Notes: generated by a model not told the origin, from the letters alone. DNA of 15,747 nt from Nitrososphaerota archaeon (GCA_003135575.1 PLCG01000041.1:1-15747), one strand, 5' to 3'; shown: positions 6,706-13,298, counted from the first letter of the stretch. Program-made: numbers and translations.

Positions 6706-7260
6706 ATGACGGAAGCCCCTTCTACCAGCATCATTGACTTCCTTTCAGGCTGGGCGAAGGACAACGGGATCATCCAGCGCAGCAGGATCCCCACCGAGAA
6801 GAAGGTCTTGGGCGCCGTCCTCTGCTTTTCAGGGTACACGTATCGAGATGCGTCCAAAATCCTCGGAAACATCTCCCATGTCGCGGTCCACGACGCGCAC
6901 AAGTCAGTGATGGCCGCCCTTCCGCCCCTCAAGAAGAAGAGGCGGCTTGTGACAATAGAGGAGAACTTGGTTAATCTTAACACCGAGTCGCAAGGGGTGA
7001 TTTGGTTGGCCAGAGACGCGGATACCGGCGAGATAATCTCCTTCCGCTGCTCGGTGACGAAGTCCCCTGCGGACGGCAAGAAGTTCATCGAGTCGGTCCT
7101 CGCGGTCTGCACCGAGAGGCCGCTTTTGAGGGTGGGGAGGGGGCCGAACTTCCCAAATTCGCTGAGGTCGCTCGACCTCTACTTCCAGATAGTCACAACG
7201 GGGACGATCAGACAAAGGATAGGCAACTTCTTCCGCGGCGGCTCCGAGCCTAAGAACTAG
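6706..7260 (+). CDS. Transposase-derived DNA-binding protein with a dead DDE domain
   Basis: This 184-residue protein has the layout of short IS6-like archaeal transposases. A helix-turn-helix region (about residues 28-66, including GYTYRDASKILGN) is followed by an RNase H-like core. The core keeps the scaffold pattern: VIWLARDADTGEIISF (98-113), RPLLRVGRGPNFPNSL (138-153) and VTTGTIRQRIGNFFR (163-177), which align by eye with active versions reading VDET, VDRGPWYP and TFGERNxIExxF. All three catalytic acids appear changed: the first D is E85, the second D is G144 and the E is G173. It ends soon after the third position. The intact frame, strong promoter and lack of obvious terminal inverted repeats argue for a domesticated DNA-binding protein, not a decaying element. 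It is divergent from ftsZ. Function is unknown; regulation through the shared promoter region is inference. Confidence 0.75.
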   Translation: MTEAPSTSIIDFLSGWAKDNGIIQRSRIPTEKKVLGAVLCFSGYTYRDASKILGNISHVAVHDAHKSVMAALPPLKKKRRLVTIEENLVNLNTESQGVIWLARDADTGEIISFRCSVTKSPADGKKFIESVLAVCTERPLLRVGRGPNFPNSLRSLDLYFQIVTTGTIRQRIGNFFRGGSEPKN

Positions 7261-7322
7261 CTCACTTTGCTCACACGAGCAGAGGGCAACTTTGTTAGTT
7301 TTCGGTGCTAGTTTCTTCTGCG

Positions 7323-7340
7323 CTTCGGTCTGGGCCGAAG
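7323..7340. terminator. Hairpin between convergent genes
   Basis: CTTCGG and CCGAAG form a perfect 6-bp stem with a 6-base loop (TCTGGG). It lies between the ends of the transposase-derived gene and the TPR-like gene, after T-rich runs at 7290-7317. It may help stop transcription from either side. Confidence 0.35.
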
Positions 7341-7360
7341 GGAGATTGACCTGAATAACA

Positions 7361-7771
7361 TCATGCGGGAGGACATGCTCTCTCCAACACCATGCTTATC
7401 GCCCTCGTCCTCGTGCTCGCCATCTCGCCCTCGGTACCGCACCGCGAATAGCAGTCGGAGGCCCTCTGGACGAAGAACAGGGCCTGGGAGATCTTCTGGG
7501 GCACTGGGGACATGTCGCCCGCAAGGGTGAGCTGGCCGGCGGTCTCATACCAAAAGCCGGCTTGGGCGTTCTCGCCGATCTTCTCGTAATCGGTCGCTAT
7601 CCATTCGCAGACGCTATCCCATTCCGAGGAGGCCTCGATGTCATCGAGGACGCTCATCAACGATTTGAGTGCATTGCGGTAGTCGCCCGACTGCTCCAAC
7701 GCGAGTGCTCGCGAGACTGATCCCATTATAGGAGACAAGTGACCGCGCATGTCTAAGATGGCGCGCCTCAA
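7361..7771 (-). CDS. Small TPR-like helical repeat protein
   Basis: This protein of up to 136 residues is predicted all-helical. It shows TPR-like pairs: ALALEQSGDYRNALKSLMSVL (about 22-42) and DYEKIGENAQAGFWYETAGQ (about 61-80), followed by a third helical pair up to about 130. Such proteins bind partner proteins; no catalytic motif is seen. The start is uncertain: TTG at 7771, or ATG codons at 7750 (residue 8) and 7726 (residue 16), the last just before the first repeat. It follows ndk on the same strand by 63 bases, with an inverted repeat in the gap, and converges with the transposase-derived gene. I cannot name a family or partner. Confidence 0.65.
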   Translation of the reverse strand: MRRAILDMRGHLSPIMGSVSRALALEQSGDYRNALKSLMSVLDDIEASSEWDSVCEWIATDYEKIGENAQAGFWYETAGQLTLAGDMSPVPQKISQALFFVQRASDCYSRCGTEGEMASTRTRAISMVLERACPPA

Positions 7772-7792
7772 CTAATCTCGAGCAACGGGTCA

Positions 7793-7827
7793 GCAAAACG
7801 TCGTCGTGACCGCCAGGCGCGTTTTGC
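7793..7827. repeat. 8-bp inverted repeat between ndk and the TPR-like gene
   Basis: GCAAAACG (7793-7800) and CGTTTTGC (7820-7827) are a perfect inverted repeat with a 19-base, GC-rich spacer. It begins 7 bases after the ndk stop on the minus strand. It could attenuate read-through into the TPR-like gene or be a protein-binding site. Confidence 0.4.
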
Positions 7828-7834
7828 CTTTCGG

Positions 7835-8254
7835 CTAGGAGAAGTAGGCCTTGCTCTCTCTTTCGAAGGACTCTTTCGAGTCGGAGGCGTGGATCGCGTT
7901 GTCAGTGAGCCCGATCGCGAGGTCTCCTCTTATCGTGCCAGGAGAGGCCTCCCAGCTCTTGGTGGCCCCGACCATCCTCCTCACCGTTGCGACCGCGTCC
8001 ATGCCCTGGACGATCGCGCCGACCGTCATCCCGCCGGAAAAGGACGCGACTAGCTCCCCGAAGAACGGTCGCTCCTTGTGGACGCTGTAGAACTCTTCGG
8101 CCTTGGCCTTGGTCATGGTCTGGGACTTTATCTGCAGAATCTTCATTCCCCTCTTCTCGAACCTCCCTAGTATCTCGCCGACGAATCCACGGGCGACCGC
8201 TCCTGGCTTTACGACGATGAGCGTCTTCTCGTTAGGGTCTGGCTGCGATGACAT
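7835..8254 (-). CDS. ndk: Nucleoside diphosphate kinase
   Basis: This 139-residue enzyme moves the gamma phosphate of ATP to nucleoside diphosphates through a phosphohistidine. KPGAVARGFVGEIL (residues 16-29) matches the family start (KPDxVxRGLVGEI). NAIHASDS (119-126) contains the catalytic His122; most relatives read NxxHGSDS, so one Gly is Ala. FFGELVASFSGG and VGATKSWEASPGTIRGD are also family-typical. The length is slightly below that of many homologues, with a short C-terminus. It starts 9 bases after the eL24 stop, so the two are surely co-transcribed, as in the usual archaeal eL24-Ndk-aIF5B order. Confidence 0.97.
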   Translation of the reverse strand: MSSQPDPNEKTLIVVKPGAVARGFVGEILGRFEKRGMKILQIKSQTMTKAKAEEFYSVHKERPFFGELVASFSGGMTVGAIVQGMDAVATVRRMVGATKSWEASPGTIRGDLAIGLTDNAIHASDSKESFERESKAYFS

Positions 8255-8263
8255 GCGAGCACA

Positions 8264-8452
8264 CTACTGTCGCGTGAGCTTGTTTCTTCGCGCCCACTTT
8301 AGCTTGCGCGGGTCACGCTTCAGCTTGAGGTCGTTCGCCTTGCACTTGTTGGAGCAGAAGCTCTTCGAGGTGCCGTCGTTCATGACTAGGAGGATGCCGG
8401 TCCCGAGGTGAACGTCTTTCCCGCAGAAATGGCATCGTTTAGGGGTATACAA
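8264..8452 (-). CDS. rpl24e: Large-subunit ribosomal protein eL24
   Basis: This 62-residue zinc protein is eL24. The zinc ligands are C7, C10, C33 and C37 (CHFC and CSNKC). GTGILLVMNDG and KLKRDPRKLKWARRNK are family signatures. The start is a TTG at 8452, since the next upstream frame offers no family sequence and MYTPKRC is the usual opening. It is the first gene of an eL24-ndk unit, with a TATA-like box at 8506-8516. The upstream 95-base gap separates it from the TMEM175-like gene, which takes the place normally held by eS28. Confidence 0.96.
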   Translation of the reverse strand: MYTPKRCHFCGKDVHLGTGILLVMNDGTSKSFCSNKCKANDLKLKRDPRKLKWARRNKLTRQ

Positions 8453-8505
8453 AACAAGAAATCACCGATTTACTCGACTTGGAATCGAGGCCTCATCGAC
8501 TATCC

Positions 8506-8516
8506 ATATAAATATA
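8506..8516 (-). promoter_or_regulatory. TATA-like box for rpl24e-ndk
   Basis: The minus strand reads TATATTTATAT, 54-64 bases before the eL24 TTG start, which predicts a leader of about 30 bases. Within that leader, CTCGA (8473-8477) and TCGAG (8485-8489) form a short inverted repeat. Confidence 0.6.
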
Positions 8517-8547
8517 GAGAAGGGCGATGAGGTCTGAGTCCTCTAGG

Positions 8548-9213
8548 CTAGGCACTTCCGGAAGACCTGAATCCCAGGGCGCTCTGGAGGACAAGCAAGA
8601 CTAGCACCAACACGTAGATCGCGAGGCTGACCAAAGTGCTTACGAACGAGAGCAGGATCGCCGAACCGTAGATCAAGGTCCCAATCCTCCACCTGCTGAT
8701 GATCCTCTTGACGAGCTCGCCCTCATGTCCATCCGCGACCAGAAGGTCGTTCCTCGAGGCGTATCCCAGGAAGCCCAACATCGAGACGGCAATCCCGACG
8801 ACGTTCGCGCCGTAGAGGATGATCGGAAGTTGTAGGAGCGGATATCGCCCCAGGAGGGCGGTGGAGAACGGGACGAACCCGACGGAGAGGAGGAAGATGA
8901 TGTTGAGCCAGATGAGCGTGCGGTCTACCTTCTTCAGGTAGTGGAATATGTTGTGGTGGCTCACCCACATCACCGCCAGCAACAGGAAGCTTAGCACGTA
9001 GCCGAGGATGTTGGGGAGGAGCGCGACGACGCTCGCGGCCACGTCTGCGCTAAGCTCGGAGCCGCTTGCGGGTGTGGCTATCACGGGGACGCTGAGGCTG
9101 AGCACGAGCACCGTCATGACCGTCGCGAAGATGCCGTCGGAGAGTGCCTCCAGCCTGCCCTTGCTGAGGCCGAAGGTGCTTGGGTCGCTTGTCAAACTTG
9201 GGGCACTTGCCAT
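8548..9213 (-). CDS. TMEM175-family (DUF1211) membrane protein, putative potassium channel
   Basis: This 221-residue membrane protein carries the TMEM175/DUF1211 signature near its N-terminus: RLEALSDGIFATVMTVLVL (residues 20-38), where the family has R-x3-[FL]-S-D-G and the R/S/D residues line helix 1. About six membrane segments follow: 27-46, 63-83 with WVSHHNIF at its end, 100-120, 127-150, 177-195 and 196-212. Prokaryotic members of this family are potassium-selective channels. The ATG at 9213 is divergent from the LAGLIDADG gene across 73 bases, and an AT-rich CTTTATC (minus strand, around 9228-9236) is a possible weak TATA box. The gene lies on the same strand as eL24 but has no functional link to it that I can see. 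Confidence 0.85.
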   Translation of the reverse strand: MASAPSLTSDPSTFGLSKGRLEALSDGIFATVMTVLVLSLSVPVIATPASGSELSADVAASVVALLPNILGYVLSFLLLAVMWVSHHNIFHYLKKVDRTLIWLNIIFLLSVGFVPFSTALLGRYPLLQLPIILYGANVVGIAVSMLGFLGYASRNDLLVADGHEGELVKRIISRWRIGTLIYGSAILLSFVSTLVSLAIYVLVLVLLVLQSALGFRSSGSA

Positions 9214-9286
9214 GGTTTCGGTTTGGCATCAGATAAAGAGGAATGAGCCGTCAACTCGTTGGCGGTTAAATGCAGAGTCCACGAAC

Positions 9287-10558
9287 ATGGTCATGGTCGC
9301 TGTTAAGGGCGAACTTGAACATCGGCTGGTCGAGCACCTTCTTGAGAACGGTGGCGACATCGGATTTACGAAATTCTTCTGGCGAGAGTGCAAACCTCTT
9401 CCATCAGACACAATTCAGTTTCAACGGTTTGCCGAAGCTCAACAGATGCTTCGACGCGGGATAAGGCAGCTCGACATCGCGAAGGAATTCGGAGTAAGTG
9501 GCCCAACGGTCTCCAACTGGAGTCGCCTCGCAGCAATGCCGAAGCTCTGTCACTACCTGAAAGCGTTCCTGATGCTGGGCAAACCTAGGACAGGGAGTGT
9601 TTGGCTTACCCTGGAACAGACTCGCGGTCGTGCAATTCCTATCGGGCAATTCCTGCAAGTTCCAGATCCAATTCATTCATGGGAGGATGTCGCGGCAGTT
9701 TTGCGGCAATTCGGTCCAACAGAAGCTACAGCTCCGACTAAGGCGTACCTTTTCGGCTTCTTGGTGGGAATCATGATTGGCGATGCCCACAAGCCGAAGC
9801 AAGGAAGGGGTCATCGTCACATTGAGCTGATAATGAGTAAGAAGTATGATTCGAATGTCAGAATCGGGGACTTCACGACAGTCTGCGCGAAGCAGTTTGG
9901 TCTTCGAATGGAAAGGTTTGAAGACTTGCCCAAACCCGATGACAAGCCCTATGGCTTCTTCCATTGGGCCTCGCAGTCATCTCCATTCATAGATTGGATT
10001 TTCAACGTCGTGATGGGTCTTGAGAATGGTGAACACACGACATATGACCCAATTCATATGGATTGGGCCTTCGAGTCATCGCGCGATTTTCGAGTTGGAT
10101 TGATGCAAGGAATCGCAGAGTCGGATGGCTCCGTCAGCATTGCAAGTCAAACCGTCGAATTCTGGGTCATACCAGATTGGGATTTCATGATCAAACTCCT
10201 ATCGAGCCTCGGACTACAAGGGTTCAGGAATAGAGAAGCAGTTTCGCTCGTAAAGAGCCAGGCGATCAACTCGTTTAGTGTGCCAGTCTTCTCGGAGCAT
10301 CTCAAGACTGTGAGGTATCAAAGATTGGAACTCATGGCCACCACCCGAAAACTTGGCAAGGAAGAGCGATTGCCGGAGTCGACTCGCACTGAAATCGCTA
10401 GACTCGCGATTGAAGGCAATTCTGTCCCCAGAATCGTCGAAGAAGTGGCACGAGCTCAGGGATTGCTCGTTTCCTTTGAGGCAGCCCAACGATGGGCGAG
10501 AAAAGCGCTTTCCGCCGGCTCAGTAGCTACGCGAGAGCCAGCGTCACAGCAATCATGA
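9287..10558 (+). CDS. Stand-alone LAGLIDADG protein with helix-turn-helix regions
   Basis: This protein is about 423 residues with the start at 9287 (ATG; 9293 is another). The open frame reaches back to 9008, but that part is antisense to the TMEM175-like gene and is not coding. A helix-turn-helix lies at about residues 54-81 (QLDIAKEFGVSGPTVSNWSRL). Two LAGLIDADG-type helices follow: YLFGFLVGIMIGDA (154-167, Asp166) and VGLMQGIAESDGSV (270-283, Asp280), both keeping the metal-binding Asp. A second helix-turn-helix-like region lies at 364-407. This layout fits a free-standing homing endonuclease or a DNA-binding protein derived from one. The gene is visibly richer in A/T than its neighbours, has no intein or intron host visible, and its end overlaps the end of the eS28 gene by 32 bases. 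It appears to be an insertion in the ribosomal cluster. Confidence 0.8.
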   Translation: MVMVAVKGELEHRLVEHLLENGGDIGFTKFFWRECKPLPSDTIQFQRFAEAQQMLRRGIRQLDIAKEFGVSGPTVSNWSRLAAMPKLCHYLKAFLMLGKPRTGSVWLTLEQTRGRAIPIGQFLQVPDPIHSWEDVAAVLRQFGPTEATAPTKAYLFGFLVGIMIGDAHKPKQGRGHRHIELIMSKKYDSNVRIGDFTTVCAKQFGLRMERFEDLPKPDDKPYGFFHWASQSSPFIDWIFNVVMGLENGEHTTYDPIHMDWAFESSRDFRVGLMQGIAESDGSVSIASQTVEFWVIPDWDFMIKLLSSLGLQGFRNREAVSLVKSQAINSFSVPVFSEHLKTVRYQRLELMATTRKLGKEERLPESTRTEIARLAIEGNSVPRIVEEVARAQGLLVSFEAAQRWARKALSAGSVATREPASQQS

Positions 10559-10820
10559 AAAATATTGAAGCAATCAGCCAAAGACCTCTGATTTTTCTTG
10601 CTTCGCGCTCAGTATCTCGCAATAATAGTATGTCTGCGAGCCTGATGGGCCCCTTCACGTTCCTCGTGAGGATACGCCCCTTCTCCTTACCTTCGAGGAT
10701 CTTGACTCTGACCTGAGTGATCTCGCCGGCCACGCCCGTCCGACCGACTATCTGGACTACCTCCGCCGGGGTGATTGACTCTGCGCTTTGACCACGACCG
10801 CCACCGCCGCCGCTGCTCAA
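10527..10820 (-). CDS. rps28e: Small-subunit ribosomal protein eS28 with a hydrophobic C-terminal tail
   Basis: Residues 17-78 are eS28: TPAEVVQIVGRTGVAGEITQ, VRVKILEGKEKGRILTRNVKGP and RDTEREARKIR. The family normally ends about at this Arg78. Here the frame runs on for 19 more residues, GLWLIASIFFMIAVTLALA, a typical membrane-helix sequence. The tail codons are A/T-rich, unlike the body of the gene, and the last 32 bases overlap the end of the convergent LAGLIDADG gene. The N-terminus (residues 1-15) is a Gly-rich, low-complexity extension. The TTG start (10820) is 6 bases after the L7Ae stop, so the two genes are co-transcribed. The core call is firm; whether the tail is made is unknown. 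Confidence 0.92.
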   Translation of the reverse strand: MSSGGGGGRGQSAESITPAEVVQIVGRTGVAGEITQVRVKILEGKEKGRILTRNVKGPIRLADILLLRDTEREARKIRGLWLIASIFFMIAVTLALA

Positions 10821-10826
10821 ATCCTG

Positions 10827-11231
10827 TTACGCCTTCGCTGTAGCGGTCTGCGCCGCGGTGCCTCTCACTCGGGCCAGCTCTTGTGTGACCTGGTCCAGGA
10901 TGGCCTGGCCCTCGCCTGCGTCGGTGACCGCAGCTGCAGCGGTCGACACGTCGATCCCGATGGCGGGGCCAATCTGGTCCTTTGAGGAGACGAAGACGTA
11001 GGGGATCTTCCTCTCGTCGCAGATTATCGGCAGGTGAGCCACCACCTCTGGGGGCTGGACGTCCTCGGCGATTATCACAAGCTTGGCGAGCCCACGTTCG
11101 ACGGCCTTTGTGGTCTCGTTGGTGCCCTTCCTTACCTTCCCGGTCCTGGACGCCTGTCTCAGGACCTCGTAGGCTGCCTCAGCGACCTCTTTCGGGGTCT
11201 CGAATTTTACAAAGTAAGGTTTCGGGGTCAT
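10827..11231 (-). CDS. rpl7ae: Ribosomal protein L7Ae (eL8), K-turn RNA-binding protein
   Basis: This 134-residue protein binds kink-turn RNAs in the large subunit, in box C/D and H/ACA guide RNPs and in RNase P of archaea. The signature GTNETTKAVERG (36-47) carries the RNA-binding G-x-NE-x2-K residues, followed by LVIIAEDVQPPEVVAHLP and CDERKIPYVFVSSKDQIG (71-88). The C-terminus after about residue 118 is an Ala/Thr-rich tail. The ATG at 11231 is the only reasonable start. It leads eS28 by 6 bases, as is usual in archaea, and is divergent from a small membrane-protein gene. Archaeal L7Ae can regulate its own mRNA through K-turns, but I see no clear K-turn in the short leader. Confidence 0.96.
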   Translation of the reverse strand: MTPKPYFVKFETPKEVAEAAYEVLRQASRTGKVRKGTNETTKAVERGLAKLVIIAEDVQPPEVVAHLPIICDERKIPYVFVSSKDQIGPAIGIDVSTAAAAVTDAGEGQAILDQVTQELARVRGTAAQTATAKA

Positions 11232-11260
11232 CTATGAAAAATCTCCCAGACGTGCCCTTT

Positions 11261-11284
11261 TTGGCGGATACTTAAGCCTTAAAC
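11261..11284. promoter_or_regulatory. Shared promoter region of rpl7ae and the small membrane-protein gene
   Basis: The minus strand has CTTAAGTAT (11276-11268), 37-45 bases before the L7Ae ATG. The plus strand has CTTAAAC (11278-11284), 27-33 bases before the GTG at 11311. The palindrome CTTAAG (11271-11276) may serve either direction. The whole intergenic region is 79 bases. Confidence 0.4.
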
Positions 11285-11310
11285 GCTGAGAATGGAATTT
11301 CGGCCATGGC

Positions 11311-11469
11311 GTGAGAGTCAAAGCGAGCGTGAGCTCAGGGATCGGCATCGTCCTGCTGATCTTGGCGTTCATGGTCTTCCTCTTCTACGGGAATGTGGCG
11401 CCAGGCATCGTCTTCCTCGCCATAGGCGTGGTCTTCATAGTCAATGGCGCGAAGAGCAAGTCGGGGTGA
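11311..11469 (+). CDS. Small two-helix membrane protein (52 residues)
   Basis: A GTG start at 11311 opens a frame of 52 codons. It begins (M)RVKASVSSG. Two membrane segments follow: IGIVLLILAFMVFLFY (residues 11-26) and APGIVFLAIGVVFIVNGA (30-47), joined by the short turn GNV, and the protein ends in a basic KSKSG. The codons show the GC-rich third positions of neighbouring real genes, and the stop lies 1 base before the convergent end of gltX, which supports a true gene filling this gap. Similar tiny two-helix proteins are common in archaea, but I do not recognise a family. A longer frame from the ATG at 11292 is in another phase and gives a charged, unconvincing sequence. Confidence 0.65.
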   Translation: MRVKASVSSGIGIVLLILAFMVFLFYGNVAPGIVFLAIGVVFIVNGAKSKSG

Positions 11470-11470
11470 G

Positions 11471-13234
11471 CTAGGGGTGCGTCAGGATGCACTTTCCCGG
11501 CGCGTCCACCCTCACGAACCCGTAGCGCGGGAACTGCACGATCTCGCCCGCTTGTAGGGTGCCCAAGGAGGCCTCCGCGAACCCGTTCCTGACAACGAGG
11601 CTGTCGGGGTTGACCGAACCGTCCTCCTTGTAGAGCTCGTGGGGCTCGAGCACCTCGACCGCCTTCTTCTCAGAGTCGTCCGGGACCCACTGGAGCTTCT
11701 TGAGGTCGTAGCGCAGCTCGTCGCCGGCGAACTCTGCCTCCGCGACGCCTTCTCCCTTGGAGACGAGCCGCGCGTTGTAGAGGTCCATCAGCCGGAAGAG
11801 GTCGCCCGGCTTCATGGCGGTGACGTCGCTCGAAGGGACCAGGAGCGTCGCGTCTGCGGCGACGGGGATGTGTCTCTTGCCGAACTTCTCCTGGGTGGGG
11901 TGGAACGGGATCGAGACGGCTCTCGCAGGGGAGCCCTTCACCCTCATGCGCACGGGGTCGGGCACGAAGAAGAGCCTCCGCGATATCGGGTCGAGGAGCT
12001 TCCGGTTCACGGCGAAGAGTAGGCTCCAGTCGAAGGTGTGCTCGGTCTTGGTGTAGCCGACGAGGAGCGTGAACTGGCGTATCGCCTCGGCGAGGATGCC
12101 CCTGCGCCTCACGCCTTCGATGGTGGGCATGCGGGGGTCGTCCCAGCCCGTGACCATCTTCTCCTCCACCAGCGGCCTGAGCAGGCGCTTGCTGACGGGC
12201 GTGCCCTTGAAGTTGAACCTGGAGAACTGCTCGACGAAGACCTCCGGTAGGCCGAGGAGCTCACGGAGCTTGATCTGGAGGGCCAGGTGGAACTCGGAGC
12301 TCCTGAGGACGTGCGTCACGCCGCAGATGTGGTCCTCTACGACGTTCTCAAGGTCGTAGATCGGCCAGACCACGTACTGGTCCCCCACGAGAGGGTGGGG
12401 GTAGTCGATGACCCTCATGAGGTTGGGGTCCCTCAGCGAGAGGTCCAGGTTGCTCATGTCCCCCTTGAGCCGGATCACCCACTCCCCCTCCTTGAACTTC
12501 CTTGAGAGCATCCCTTCCCAGACCTCCAGGTTCCTTGCCACGGATTGCTCCCTGTGCTCGCATGGGACCCCATCGAACCTCAGCTTCTTCACGCGGTCCG
12601 CTGGGCACGCGCAGGCGTAGGCCTGGCCCTGCTCGATGAGCCGCCTAGCGTAGCCGTAGAGGACCTCCATGTCCGCGGTCACGCTCTTCTCGTGCTCCCA
12701 ATGGATGCCCATCCACTTGTATCCGTCCCTGAAGCTGTCATAGTAGACCTTCTTCACTTTCTTCGGGTTGGTGTCCTCGAAGCGCAACCAGAGCTCGCCC
12801 TTGTAGAAGCGCTTGTAGGTGTCGTTGATGACTCCCGCCATCGCGTGTCCTATCGTCATGAACCCGGACGGCTCCGGGGGCAGGCGGAGCACGACCTTCC
12901 CCTCTACTGCGCCTTGCAGGGGCGGGAGCTGCTCCTCGCGAGTCTCCTCGACCTTCTTGCGCTCGACCTTCTTCTGCCCCTCCGCCTCCAGCGCCTCGGG
13001 GTACCTCTCCTCGAGCACCTTCTGCTGCTCCGCCTGCGGGAGGGAGTTCACGCGCTTGACGACCTCCGCAGCCGAGGCCTTCACCTCCTTCGCCATCGTC
13101 CGCAGGGCGGGGGACTCCCCCAGCATCTTGCTCATGACCGCCCCGACGTCTGCCCTGCCGCCGTGCTGGACGGCGTTGAGGAGGGCGTGCTTCTCCATGG
13201 CCTGGAGATGGGCCGGGGTGAGCGAAGAAGGCAT
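11471..13234 (-). CDS. gltX: Glutamyl-tRNA synthetase (archaeal type)
   Basis: This 587-residue class I synthetase charges tRNA-Glu, and in most archaea also tRNA-Gln as a first step to Gln-tRNA by GatDE. The family HIGH motif is TIGH (127-130) in the segment LPPEPSGFMTIGHAMAG; the usual archaeal form is PSGxLHxGH, so this version is divergent. RFEDTNP (151-157) and the KMSKS-like PVSKR (346-350) are present. The ending is the beta-barrel anticodon-binding region of the archaeal/eukaryal GluRS-GlnRS branch. Residues 1-105 are the helical N-terminal extension common in archaea, rich in K/E near 85-102. The ATG at 13234 has a TATA-like box at 13273-13279. GGPP synthase lies 64 bases upstream. 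Confidence 0.95.
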   Translation of the reverse strand: MPSSLTPAHLQAMEKHALLNAVQHGGRADVGAVMSKMLGESPALRTMAKEVKASAAEVVKRVNSLPQAEQQKVLEERYPEALEAEGQKKVERKKVEETREEQLPPLQGAVEGKVVLRLPPEPSGFMTIGHAMAGVINDTYKRFYKGELWLRFEDTNPKKVKKVYYDSFRDGYKWMGIHWEHEKSVTADMEVLYGYARRLIEQGQAYACACPADRVKKLRFDGVPCEHREQSVARNLEVWEGMLSRKFKEGEWVIRLKGDMSNLDLSLRDPNLMRVIDYPHPLVGDQYVVWPIYDLENVVEDHICGVTHVLRSSEFHLALQIKLRELLGLPEVFVEQFSRFNFKGTPVSKRLLRPLVEEKMVTGWDDPRMPTIEGVRRRGILAEAIRQFTLLVGYTKTEHTFDWSLLFAVNRKLLDPISRRLFFVPDPVRMRVKGSPARAVSIPFHPTQEKFGKRHIPVAADATLLVPSSDVTAMKPGDLFRLMDLYNARLVSKGEGVAEAEFAGDELRYDLKKLQWVPDDSEKKAVEVLEPHELYKEDGSVNPDSLVVRNGFAEASLGTLQAGEIVQFPRYGFVRVDAPGKCILTHP

Positions 13235-13272
13235 TGTGGTCGAGGCTACTGTGCCGAGGTCGGCATGGTCGT

Positions 13273-13279
13273 CTTATAT
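13273..13279 (-). promoter_or_regulatory. TATA-like box for gltX
   Basis: The minus strand reads ATATAAG, 39-45 bases before the gltX ATG, in the 64-base gap after the prenyl synthase gene. It suggests gltX has its own promoter in addition to read-through. Confidence 0.5.
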
Positions 13280-13298
13280 CCTGTTGTCGGCTCGGGGG

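Noticed and set aside
9008..9286. Extension of the LAGLIDADG gene frame 93 codons upstream
   Set aside because: It runs antisense through the start of the TMEM175-like gene and reads as low-complexity Ser/Thr/Ala/Leu sequence. The protein-like part begins near residue 94, at ATG 9287 or 9293.
11292..11474. ATG-started 60-codon plus-strand frame between L7Ae and gltX
   Set aside because: It is highly charged (Arg/Glu/His) and in a different phase from the membrane-protein frame at 11311-11469, which has a coherent two-helix pattern.
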